Source: CAYTGR01 sp964437445 (GTDB taxonomy: Bacteria; Chloroflexota; Anaerolineae; B4-G1; SLSP01). Taken from it: a stretch of DNA of 64,000 nucleotides. The first letter of the stretch is position 1; every line of letters starts with the position of its first letter. Positions 33,685 to 42,017 of the stretch are shown piece after piece. The notes beneath the pieces are model-generated. The model did no database searches. It was given only the letters and a program-made list of their open reading frames with translations, and was not told the origin of the DNA. The stretch lies in NCBI GenBank assembly GCA_964437445.1, contig CAYTGR010000022.1, forward strand, positions 8,344 through 72,343. The letters run 5' to 3'. Position numbers and translations under genes: made by a program.

Positions 33685-34317
33685 TCACAAACCGGTCGCG
33701 CGCTCCTCTTGTTTGAGGGCTTTGATCGCCCCGACGCCCTGAACCATGGGGACCAGGAAAGCGATCCTGACCAGCAGGCCGGTGACCGGGTTAACGCCAG
33801 CGCTCACTGCGCCGACAATTCCCAAGATGCCGTCCAGTGCGTAGAGCACAATGGCGAGGATCAATGCCACCCCGATCCGGTTTTGGGTGAAGAAAGCCAA
33901 TCCCAGGTAAACCAGACCGACAATGATGGAGAAGTAGCCCATTCCCAGCTGGAGCAAAAGCTCTACCTGGAACAGGACGGCCACCAGGCCGAGGATCAGG
34001 TTCACCGCCGCGATAAAATAGAGGACGCCACAGGCATTCTTGAGTCGCCGGCATGGATCGGAGTCCGATTGCGGTAAAGGCTGCCCATCACGCAGCCCCC
34101 GCAGTTCCGACGAAAAAAAGCTCTGCACTAATTGCACTTTCAGGAGGGAGCCGTCGGGTAATCCAAACTGCTGCCCGGCTCGTAGCGCCTGAGCGCTGGC
34201 GATGGTGCCCACCGGGATGCCATCTAATTTGACCGTGAAGTTTTTCCATAAACCGCCCCAGGAAAGCTCCAGCCGCTTGCGACCTTGAGGTTGCAGGGCG
34301 TAACGTCGGGTTGGCAT
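33685..34317 (-). CDS. membrane protein with beta N-domain
   Basis: 210 residues. A small N-terminal domain (RRYALQPQGRKRLELSWGGLWKNFTVKLDGIPVGTI) of a type seen in uncharacterised Chloroflexota and cyanobacterial proteins, then four predicted helices (about 95-200). AAGGAG lies upstream of ATG 34317, and a strong promoter at 34354-34381 suggests it is transcribed on its own. Function unknown. Confidence 0.75.
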   Translation of the reverse strand: MPTRRYALQPQGRKRLELSWGGLWKNFTVKLDGIPVGTIASAQALRAGQQFGLPDGSLLKVQLVQSFFSSELRGLRDGQPLPQSDSDPCRRLKNACGVLYFIAAVNLILGLVAVLFQVELLLQLGMGYFSIIVGLVYLGLAFFTQNRIGVALILAIVLYALDGILGIVGAVSAGVNPVTGLLVRIAFLVPMVQGVGAIKALKQEERATGL

Positions 34318-34353
34318 CGCAAAAACTCCTTCGTATCAATGAGAATTGTCCGA

Positions 34354-34381
34354 ATTATAAATCCGGCGTAGGAATTGGCAA
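34354..34381 (-). promoter_or_regulatory. promoter for 210-residue membrane protein gene
   Basis: TTGCCA (34376-34381) and TATAAT (34354-34359) with a 16-base spacer on the minus strand, about 36 bases from the start codon. Confidence 0.75.
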
Positions 34382-34570
34382 CTACGTGGGCGTAGAGACG
34401 CTTGATGGCGTCTCTTAGTCTCTTAGGGGCTGAAAGTAGTGCAGCCGCCGCTACATGTTGGCCCATGAGCGGTCGCGTTATACGTTGGGATGGTGGCTAA
34501 TGTGGCACTTTCTTCTTGCTGGGCGTAGTATAAGTCCCAATGTAGTCGCGCATTAACAATTTCGCGGTAC
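34382..34570. other. 189-base spacer with hairpin
   Basis: Contains an AGAGACGC / GCGTCTCT stem with a 6-base loop around 34393-34414, otherwise no gene or feature seen before the next stop codon. Confidence 0.5.
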
Positions 34571-36610
34571 CTATGGTTTGGCATTGGAGTCTATGGTGAC
34601 CGTCCCTAACCGGATCACGTCGCTGGCGGGCGCGCCGGCCAGTGTTACCGGCAGCCGGTCGCCATTGAGCCGGTACATTCCGGCCTGGAGGGTGTACTCG
34701 CCCGGCGGCAGCTCCGGCGGGATCAGGATGCCGTAGTGATCGGCCAGCGTTTTCCCGGCCAGCCAGCGGTCGGTGGGATCGGTGTTGCCGACCGGCTCGC
34801 TGTCGTTTTGCGCGATCAGCTGCCCTGCGGCGTTGAGCAGGTGGACGAAGATCTTGAGACGCTCACCGGGCGTAGCGGGGGCCTGCCAGAAGAGCACCAC
34901 CGGGATTACGTCACCGGGACTGAGGGTGCGCACCGGCACGCTGTACCCTTCCAGTTGAATGGTCTCGCCCAGGCGGGCGTCCAGGCGCTGCTCCGGGACC
35001 TGGGGGGCCGGTCCCGTGCCGTAGCGCGCGACCCGCACCGAGCTCATCCACTGCTCCTGGGCTTTGTAGCCCCAGGTGGCCAGGGCGCCCTCCAGCCAGC
35101 GGTGGGGGTCGGATTCCGCATCGCCCCAGTAGAGGACGAAAAGCTGGCGGTGCTGGCCGACTTTTTCTTTAGCCCACCGGGTTGTCTCTTCCGGTTCCGG
35201 GTGGTAAAGCGCCGGGTAGACCGGCAGCGGCCCCTGGTAGTAATAGGTGAAGACTTCCCATTGATTGGGCGCGTCCAGAATGATCGCGTCGCCGGGGCGA
35301 CTTTCGGCGGCGATCCAGGCGGCGATGCTCCGGTAATCGTCGCGCCGGTAAGCCGGGTCAGTGTAGAGGTGCTGGAGCGAGCGGGCCTGGGTTGGCAGCA
35401 GGCTGAGCAGCAAGCCCCCCGCCAGCAGTCCGGCGAGACCTCTGGCCAAAGGCCAGGAGTCTCTCGCCAGGAGGCGAGGCCCGCGCGGGTTTTTATCATT
35501 GTTTTCTGGGTGGCCTGGCGTGAGTCCTTTTTTCAGGGGAGCGCTCAAGCCGCGCAACGGCAGCGCCAGCACCACGGCCAGCGGGGCGGTGGAGACCAGC
35601 AGGAATTTGAGATAGGCCGGGCGGTAGGCCCCCAGCGCGGTCAGGAGCGCGAGCGGCACCAGGGCCATCCCGGCGGCGGCCCAGGCCGCCAGCCGCGAGC
35701 GGGGCCGGCTGAACAGCGCCAGGAGTACCAGGAGGCCGGCGCTGACGATTCCCCAGGTTCCCGCCTGGCCGGGCAGGGTGATGCCGAACAAGAGCGCGCG
35801 CGCCATCTCCTGCAGGGCGGTGGTGGTCGGGACCGTTGCCAGATCCGGCGGACGCCAGAAGGTGAGCGTGAAGAGCTGCGGCAACCAGGGCAGGAACGCG
35901 AGCGCGGCCAGCAGGTGGAGGGCGACCCACGTCGTCAGCGGCCGCCACTGCCAGGGCCGGCGTGTCAGCCACCAGAGGCCAAACGCCAGGTTCAAGCCGA
36001 GCAGGGCCAGTGCGTACATGTACTGCGTGTAGAGCCCTAAGATCAGGCAGCCGAGGAAAAGGGCGAGTGTGAGGCAGCGGGGGAGGGTTCGCCCGGCGGG
36101 TTGCGGACTGCGGTCCATGGTCAGTATGGTAGCCCATAACGTCAAGACCGTGACCAGTCCCAACAGCGCGTACATTCGCGTTTCCTGGCTATAGTAGACC
36201 GCCAGCGGATTCACGGCGACCAGGAGGGCCGCTCCCGCCGCGACGAGCGGGCCGCCGGCGCGCCGTCCCACCGCGGCCGCGACGGCCACGGTCAACAGGC
36301 CGCACAACGCGGAGAGGCTGCGCTGGGCAAATTCCGAGAGGCCGGTGGCGAGTTGCCAGCCATGCAGGAGCAGGTAATAGGCTGGTGGGTGGACGTCCAT
36401 CTGCGCGCCCCGAATGATGAGTGTGAGCGACCGTTCGGCCAGGCGGGCGGCGTTCCCTTCGTCGTTCCAGAAGGATTGCGCGCCCAACTGGTGGAAGCGC
36501 AGCCCGGCTGCCAGCAGCAAGACCGCCAGCACCCAGAGCCGGAGCGTCCAGGCGGCCGGCGGTATAGGTGGAGTTTTAGTCCTGAAGGTTGGTTTCAAGG
36601 GCGATGTCAT
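34571..36610 (-). CDS. GT39/ArnT-like membrane glycosyltransferase
   Basis: 679 residues from the ATG at 36610. About ten to eleven membrane helices occupy residues 20-420; the first periplasmic loop has the acidic motif FWNDEGNAARLAE and the MDVHPPAYYLLLHGW segment typical of dolichyl/polyprenyl-phosphate-sugar dependent GT-C enzymes. A soluble C-terminal beta domain (about 560-680) follows. It would transfer a lipid-linked sugar to lipid or protein outside the membrane. No ribosome site is visible; a GTG 12 bases further upstream is an alternative start. Confidence 0.8.
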   Translation of the reverse strand: MTSPLKPTFRTKTPPIPPAAWTLRLWVLAVLLLAAGLRFHQLGAQSFWNDEGNAARLAERSLTLIIRGAQMDVHPPAYYLLLHGWQLATGLSEFAQRSLSALCGLLTVAVAAAVGRRAGGPLVAAGAALLVAVNPLAVYYSQETRMYALLGLVTVLTLWATILTMDRSPQPAGRTLPRCLTLALFLGCLILGLYTQYMYALALLGLNLAFGLWWLTRRPWQWRPLTTWVALHLLAALAFLPWLPQLFTLTFWRPPDLATVPTTTALQEMARALLFGITLPGQAGTWGIVSAGLLVLLALFSRPRSRLAAWAAAGMALVPLALLTALGAYRPAYLKFLLVSTAPLAVVLALPLRGLSAPLKKGLTPGHPENNDKNPRGPRLLARDSWPLARGLAGLLAGGLLLSLLPTQARSLQHLYTDPAYRRDDYRSIAAWIAAESRPGDAIILDAPNQWEVFTYYYQGPLPVYPALYHPEPEETTRWAKEKVGQHRQLFVLYWGDAESDPHRWLEGALATWGYKAQEQWMSSVRVARYGTGPAPQVPEQRLDARLGETIQLEGYSVPVRTLSPGDVIPVVLFWQAPATPGERLKIFVHLLNAAGQLIAQNDSEPVGNTDPTDRWLAGKTLADHYGILIPPELPPGEYTLQAGMYRLNGDRLPVTLAGAPASDVIRLGTVTIDSNAKP

Positions 36611-36640
36611 GAGCGTTGGCACATCATGCGGAAAAATGTG

Positions 36641-36714
36641 AATAGTGAGCAGTGAGTAGTAAGGAGTGCCTTGGACCGCCGGTACTGCTCACTCCTCACG
36701 GCTCACTGACTGCT
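36641..36714. repeat. GTGAGCAG-word spacer repeat
   Basis: AGTGAGCAGTGAGTAGTAAGGAG faces ACTGCTCACTCCTCACGGCTC; an imperfect inverted repeat of the family at 13324. Confidence 0.7.
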
Positions 36715-37359
36715 TTACGAAGGAGCCGGCGACCGCGTTGGGGTTAGCCGCAGCGCCGCCAGGATTTTCTCGTCAGGGATCGCGCCATGCCGGCTAATGG
36801 TGGGGGGACTCTGGGTACAGTCCACGCCGGTGGAGGGAATGCCCAACCGGCAGCGTCCCCCATCCAGGATCAAGGCGACCATCTCACCCAGTTGTTCGGC
36901 CGCTTCCTGGGCCGTGATGGAAGAAGGGTAACCGGAACGGGTGGCACTGCTGACGACCAGGAAACCGCCCAGTGCGTTGAGGAGAGGTTGGAGGGTGGGC
37001 AGGTCGGGGACGCGCAGCGTGACGCGCGCCGGTTTGGTCTCTAACGGCAGCCCGGTGCCTGGCGGCAAAATCAGGGAAAGCGGGCCGGGCCAGAAGCGCC
37101 GGGCCAGGCGGCAGGCCTCTGCCGTGGCGTGTCCCAGGGTGGTGAGCAGGTCAGCCGAGGCCATGAGCAGCGGGAGTGCCGGCTCCGGTTCGCGCTCGCG
37201 CGCACTGTAGAGCCGGGTAATGGCATCGGCATTCCAGGGCGCGGCTGCAAGCCCGTAAACCGTATCGGTAGGGATCACCACCAGCTGGCCGGCCTGGAGA
37301 GCGGTCACGGCGCGTTCCACCGATTCGGGATGGCGGATGGGCATGATGGGCGCGCTCAT
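36715..37359 (-). CDS. tsaC: L-threonylcarbamoyladenylate synthase
   Basis: 214 residues, TsaC/Sua5 YrdC domain only. It makes threonylcarbamoyl-AMP from threonine, bicarbonate and ATP for t6A tRNA modification. VVIPTDTVYGLAAA is the conserved N-terminal strand-loop; the family KxR motif reads RER here (SAREREPEPALPLL); a SSATRSGYPS loop replaces the usual SAN/STANxSG. ATG 37359 has a GAGG ribosome site and overlaps the stop of the upstream HAD gene (ATGA). Confidence 0.88.
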   Translation of the reverse strand: MSAPIMPIRHPESVERAVTALQAGQLVVIPTDTVYGLAAAPWNADAITRLYSAREREPEPALPLLMASADLLTTLGHATAEACRLARRFWPGPLSLILPPGTGLPLETKPARVTLRVPDLPTLQPLLNALGGFLVVSSATRSGYPSSITAQEAAEQLGEMVALILDGGRCRLGIPSTGVDCTQSPPTISRHGAIPDEKILAALRLTPTRSPAPS

Positions 37360-38159
37360 GGTTCCCTCAAGACCCACCGTTCTAACGCCACGGCTGCGCC
37401 CTCCTGGGCCAGCGGGGGCGCCTGCCAGCCGGCCGCTGCCCGCACGGCCGGCACGGCGTTCCCCATCGCCACACCCAGGCCCGCCCATTGGACCATGGGC
37501 AGATCGTTTTCGTGATCGCCCACCGCCATAACCTCAGCCTGCTTCAGCCCCAGGTGTGCAGCCAGCCAGGCCAGGCCGCTCCCTTTATCTACGCCGCGCG
37601 GCACCACTTCCACAAATTGGGCATGGGAACGCCAGACCTCAGCGGAGCCATTCGTCGTGGCCTGGAGCGCTTGCTGAATGGCGGGTATCGCTTCGGCCTC
37701 GGCCATGAATAGAATCTTATCCACAGGCGCTTGTTGGATGAGGGACTCCCAGGAGCCGGGCACCACGGTGGCTTCCCCCAGCAGCATGGTGTAGAACTCG
37801 GCCGGGTAACGCCACTCGTGCAGGAAGATGTGGCCCTGGGAGTAGAGGGCCACATGCCACCGGTGGGCTTCGGCTAAGGTGGCCACGGCGTGCGCTACCG
37901 CCGGGGAGAGCTGCGCCCGATAACGGGGGGCGGCGTCGGCCGGCGCTTGAATCCAACCGCCCTGCATACAGATCAAAGGGGTGGTGAGGCCCAGTTGTTG
38001 GGCAAAGGGGAGTGCGGCGTTGAACATCCGGCCGGTGGCGAGCGTGACCAGCACGCCACGCGCCTGCGCCAGTGCAATCGCCCGCCGCGTGCGGGGGCCG
38101 ATCTTCAGATCGTCCCCGATGAGCGTTCCGTCCAGGTCAAATGCGACTAAGCGAATCAT
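37356..38159 (-). CDS. HAD-family hydrolase, Cof type
   Basis: 267 residues. Motif I FDLDGTL (nucleophile Asp8, acid/base Asp10), motif II LATGR, Lys in the DKGSGL segment and motif IV GDHENDLPM are all present, with a C2-type cap between. Cof/IIB members dephosphorylate sugar phosphates, nucleotides or cofactors; the substrate is unknown. It is translationally coupled to tsaC. Confidence 0.9.
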   Translation of the reverse strand: MIRLVAFDLDGTLIGDDLKIGPRTRRAIALAQARGVLVTLATGRMFNAALPFAQQLGLTTPLICMQGGWIQAPADAAPRYRAQLSPAVAHAVATLAEAHRWHVALYSQGHIFLHEWRYPAEFYTMLLGEATVVPGSWESLIQQAPVDKILFMAEAEAIPAIQQALQATTNGSAEVWRSHAQFVEVVPRGVDKGSGLAWLAAHLGLKQAEVMAVGDHENDLPMVQWAGLGVAMGNAVPAVRAAAGWQAPPLAQEGAAVALERWVLREP

Positions 38160-38278
38160 GATTGACTCTATTGCAACAAGGTGGTTTTACCGCGGGGTTC
38201 GCAGAGAACGTGGAGTATTTTTTAATGAAAAACTCTGTGGGCTCTGCGTTCTCGGCGGTCAGTTTTTTCAAAGTCGCC
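38160..38278. repeat. 119-base spacer with ACCGC...GCGGT inverted repeat
   Basis: ACCGCGGGGTTCGCAGAGAACG near 38191 is mirrored by CTCTGCGTTCTCGGCGGT near 38242, with a T/A-rich centre. It is another spacer made of an imperfect repeated word. Confidence 0.5.
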
Positions 38279-39178
38279 CTATTGGCTGAGTAATACTGAG
38301 AGCACGGCTGCCCACAGGAGTCCCTGGAGCATCAGCAACCCGCCCCACAGGAAGTAGACGGCCATCCGCTCGCGCCGGTAGAGCAATCCGCCCAGGCCGC
38401 CGTTGACCAGCAGGAAAATCGCCCCGATGACCGGGAAGTAGAAAATGCGACCGGCCGAGGCGACCAGGTGAGCCTCTCCTAACGGGTCCACCCGCAGTGC
38501 AATTTGCGCGGGCAGGTAGGGATAGGCGCTACAGAGCATACCCACCAGCAGGAACAGTAACAGGGTGCTGCTGGATAAGAGCGCCAGGCCGAGGGGGTCC
38601 CGCCAGATCACCCAGTCCAAAAAGGCCGGGTGGGTGGAGACCTCTTTCACTTCTTGCGTGGGCCCCATCTCCAGCCGCTCGCGGAAGGTGGTGAGGAAGC
38701 CCTCCAGGTCGGCGGGCGAGATCGCGTAGGCCATCTCCTCGGTGCGGATGATGACCTGTTGGGCCGGCGGCTGGGTCGCGTAGAACAGGATCGGGCCGAA
38801 GGCCGGTGCTTCGCCGAAGCCAACGTAGTGACCGGGCCAGCGCAGCCCACGGCGGAATTGCAGTCCCGTGAGCTCGGAGCCGGGTTGTACGCCGCGCACG
38901 GCCGCCATCGGGATCTGGTGCTCGTTGCCGCCCCAATGGATGACCAGCGCGTTGCGGTCCATGGCGTAGGAGGCCTGGGTCAAGCCGCGCAGCCGGTAAC
39001 CGACGATGACCGCGCCGCTCACCGCCAGCAGCGCCACCACCATGAGCAGGAAGGTCCAAAAGGCGAGGGGCAGCCGGATCGCCGCGACCACCGCACCGGC
39101 GGCGACCAGCCCCAGGGCCACCGTCAATGCCAGACCGATTTGCCAGCCCCGCCGCACATCCAGGGTCCAGGTTGTCAT
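38279..39178 (-). CDS. PH-domain-like membrane protein
   Basis: 299 residues. Two N-terminal helices (about 14-60), a bacterial PH-like beta domain (about 70-150, LVIHWGGNEHQIPMAAVRGVQPG...YAISPADLEGFL) and four C-terminal helices (about 195-298). Similar proteins exist in many bacteria without a proven role. It is 14 bases after recR and may be co-transcribed with it. Confidence 0.7.
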   Translation of the reverse strand: MTTWTLDVRRGWQIGLALTVALGLVAAGAVVAAIRLPLAFWTFLLMVVALLAVSGAVIVGYRLRGLTQASYAMDRNALVIHWGGNEHQIPMAAVRGVQPGSELTGLQFRRGLRWPGHYVGFGEAPAFGPILFYATQPPAQQVIIRTEEMAYAISPADLEGFLTTFRERLEMGPTQEVKEVSTHPAFLDWVIWRDPLGLALLSSSTLLLFLLVGMLCSAYPYLPAQIALRVDPLGEAHLVASAGRIFYFPVIGAIFLLVNGGLGGLLYRRERMAVYFLWGGLLMLQGLLWAAVLSVLLSQ

Positions 39179-39192
39179 ATGCCGTTACGTCC

Positions 39193-39798
39193 CTATAGCT
39201 CCTGCCGGGATTCCAGGGCCCGGGTCAGTGTTACCTCGTCGGCGTACTCCAGGTCGCCGCCGACCGGCAGGCCGCGTCCCAGGCGCGTCACGCGCACGTT
39301 CAGCGGCTTGAGGCGGGTGAGCAGATAGGCCGCCGTGTAATCCCCCTCGCTGGTGGGATTGGTCGCCAGCAGGACCTCGCGGACGCCGCCGGCCTTCAGG
39401 CGGGTTTCCAACTCGGCCACGCGCAGGTTCTCCGCGAAGACGCCGTGCAGGGGGGAGAGTGCGCCATGGAGGACGTGATAGACGCCGTGGTATTGGTCCG
39501 TCCGCTCCAGGGCCAGCAGGTCCATCGGCTCCTCCACCACGCAGACCAACCCCTTGTCGCGGGCCGGATCGGCGCAGATGGGGCAGGGATCTTCCTCCGT
39601 CACGTTGTAGCAGAGGGAGCAGAACCGCGTTTTCTCCACCAGCGCCTTCAACCGGTCGCTCAAGCGTACTGCCAGATCGGATTGACCGCGCAGCAGGTAG
39701 AAGGCCAACCGCGAAGCGGTTTTGGGTCCCACGCCGGGCAGTTCGGAGAGCGTCTCAATCAGCTGCGTGACCGAAGGGGGGACAGCCGTTGTGCTCAT
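39193..39798 (-). CDS. recR: recombination protein RecR
   Basis: 201 residues, standard length. Helix-hairpin-helix LSELPGVGPKTASRLAFYLL, the four-Cys zinc finger CSLCYNVTEEDPCPIC and a Toprim domain (VVEEPMDLLALE...LLATNPTSEGDYTA) are all intact. It works with RecO and RecF to load RecA at gaps. The start lies one base after the ybaB stop, the usual ybaB-recR pairing. Confidence 0.97.
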   Translation of the reverse strand: MSTTAVPPSVTQLIETLSELPGVGPKTASRLAFYLLRGQSDLAVRLSDRLKALVEKTRFCSLCYNVTEEDPCPICADPARDKGLVCVVEEPMDLLALERTDQYHGVYHVLHGALSPLHGVFAENLRVAELETRLKAGGVREVLLATNPTSEGDYTAAYLLTRLKPLNVRVTRLGRGLPVGGDLEYADEVTLTRALESRQEL

Positions 39799-39799
39799 C

Positions 39800-40126
39800 T
39801 CAGAAACCGGGCAGCCCCATCCCGCCGGTGAGCGCCCCCATCCGGTCGGACATCAGCGCCTGGGCCTTCTGGATGGCCTCGTTGACCGCCGCCACCAACA
39901 AATCCTGGAGCATTTCCACATCTTCTGGATCCACCACCTCCGGTTGGAGGGTGATGCTCTGGACTTGCAGGCCCCCGGTAATGGCAATGGTGATCGCGCC
40001 GCCGCCGGCCGTCACCGTCACCACCTCTTGTGCGGCCTCGGCCTGGATGCGTTCCATGTCGCGTTGCATTCGTTGCACCTGGCGCATCAGGTCATTGGGA
40101 TTCATGCGCATACCGCCACCTTTCAT
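39800..40126 (-). CDS. YbaB/EbfC nucleoid-associated protein
   Basis: 108 residues. Coiled N-terminal helix (NDLMRQVQRMQRDMERIQAEAA) and the conserved VTAGGGAITIAITGGLQVQSITLQPEVVDPEDVEMLQDLLVAAVNEA pattern, ending in a Gly/Met-rich tail. It binds DNA as a dimer. GGGAGG lies about 9 bases before ATG 40126. It is immediately upstream of recR. Confidence 0.95.
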   Translation of the reverse strand: MKGGGMRMNPNDLMRQVQRMQRDMERIQAEAAQEVVTVTAGGGAITIAITGGLQVQSITLQPEVVDPEDVEMLQDLLVAAVNEAIQKAQALMSDRMGALTGGMGLPGF

Positions 40127-40153
40127 GATTGTGTTCCTCCCTATGGAATATGA

Positions 40154-40226
40154 AAATAGAAACCAGTTAAGGAGTGAGCAGAGAGCAGCCGGTAGCCTGT
40201 TTCCTGCTCACTGCTCACTGCTCACA
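40154..40226. repeat. GTGAGCAG-word repeat, close copy
   Basis: AGAAACCAGTTAAGGAGTGA...TGCTCACTGCTCACTGCTCAC; nearly the same as 13324-13408 and 46374-46452. Confidence 0.8.
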
Positions 40227-40235
40227 TCATTCACG

Positions 40236-41977
40236 TTAATCTTTCCTTCGCAAGTCATACAGGAAAACCGCCGCGCCGGGGGCTTCAAAAGCGTCCAGCC
40301 GGGGCCATTGTTGATCCAGTTCAGAAAGGATGAAAGCCTGTTCGCTGATGCCGTTGAAGGTATGGACATGCATGAACAGGAACCAGACGCGCGTTCCCGG
40401 CAAGCGGGCCACATCGTCGCGCAACAGATTGAAGTTGCCGTTGGAGACCTGCCCTACCTGGTAGAGCGTGGGGTCGTTCAGGCCGAAGCGCGGGGCGTAA
40501 TAGGTAAACGCCGGCGCGGCGGCGTGATAGACGTAGATCCGGTCGCCCGGCTGCCATTGCTCCTGGATGTGCTGGATGACCGGGCGCGGCTCCTCGGTGG
40601 TCCAGGGGCTGGCGAGCACGGTCAACGAGCGGTAGAAGGGGTGAAACAGCAGCAGCAGCACCAACAGTACCGCGGTCAGCCGTGAGTGGGCGGCCAGCGC
40701 GCGGTAAAGTGTTTGCGTGCCGGCGGCGATCAACAGAAAGGTCGGTGGCACGGCAAACAAGAGCACGCGGATGTAAAGCGGGTAGAGCCGCAGCATGGAG
40801 GCCACNNNNNNNNNNNNNNNNNNNNNNNNNNNNNNNNNNNNNNNNNNNNNNNNNNNNNNNNNNNNNNNNNNNNNNNNNNNNNNNNNNNNNNNNNNNNNNN
40901 NNNNNCGGCAAACAAGAGCACGCGGATGTAAAGCGGGTAGAGCCGCAGCATGGAGGCCACGACGGCCAGCCCCAGCGGCAGGAGCAGCGCCAGCAGCCAG
41001 GTCAGGCGGCGCTCCCGCCAGAGCGCAACCGCGCCGCTCAGCCAGGCGAAGGTCGCCAGCCCGTAAAATGGCAAGCCCCCGGCGAAGACCAGGAAGTCAA
41101 ACCAGCTCTGCGGGAACCAGTAGAGATCGGTGAGCGAGCGGGGGGGAAAGGGCGCGAAGAAGTCGTGCCAGAACGCGCGCAGGAAATCGTTGGCCAGGCC
41201 ATGTCGCAGGACGAGCGCGTAGAGCAGACCCAGGCTGAGGCCCCACAGCAGCGGGAGCACGGCCAGCCGGAGCAGCCGGGACCATTCCCGCCGCCATAGC
41301 GGCTCCCCCAGCAGGGCCACGCCCAGTCCCGCCAGCACAAAAGTGGCCGGGTAGGAGAGCCAGGGGAGGAGCGCGCTGCCCAGCCCCAGGGCCAGCACCC
41401 GCCGCCAGGAAGGGAGCGCGCCTGTCGGTGTGGCCGGTGGGGCGAGCAGCGGTCCAACGAGTGCATAGGCGACCAGGGCCGCCAGGGCGTCGGTGGCGTA
41501 GGGCTTGAGCTCGGATGCGTAGTAGATCAGCGGTTGCGACCAGGCTAAGAGGGCCGTGGCAAACAGCGCTGCGCCGGGTCCCAACACAGGCCGCGCCACC
41601 CGGTACATCAGCCAGAGGGAGAGCAGCCCGCCCAACAAGGGCACAAGCCGCAGCGCCGGTTCCCCGGTACCGAAGAGTTGCGTGGCAGTCTTCACGGCCC
41701 ACAGGAAGCCGGGGGGCGCGATCTGATTATCCGCCAGCGGCTGCAACAGGCCCTTAAAGTCGCGCTGCAAGATATTCAACGCCAGATAGGCTTCATCTAA
41801 CCAGAGCGAGCGGTTCGCCCGGTATTGGGCCAGACGGGCCAGCAGGCCCAGGCCGGCAATGAAGGTGAAGGCAAGGGCGGCCCGCTCGTCGCGCAACAGG
41901 GAGGCCAGGCGCAGGGAAGAACCGCGCGGGGTATCGCCCTCGGCTTGAGGTATTTGCTCCTGCACCTGTGAACTCAT
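40236..41977 (-). CDS. GT39-like membrane glycosyltransferase, split by assembly gap
   Basis: Polytopic GT-C type protein with the SLWLDEAYLALNILQ acidic loop and many helices. The frame is interrupted at 40806-40905 by 100 Ns, and 55 bases on both sides of the gap are identical (40751-40805 and 40906-40960). Dropping the Ns and one copy restores one open frame (…MLRLYPLYIRVLLFA joining VPPTFLLIAAG) of about 528 residues. The gene therefore looks intact and only the assembly is at fault. It separates dnaX from ybaB-recR. Confidence 0.8.
40806..40905. other. assembly gap (100 N)
   Basis: Flanked by an identical 55-base direct repeat, the pattern left when two contig ends that overlap were scaffolded without merging. 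Confidence 0.95.
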
Positions 41978-42017
41978 CGTGGTCTCTTTATTGCCCTGCA
42001 ATGCATGACCCTGGCGG

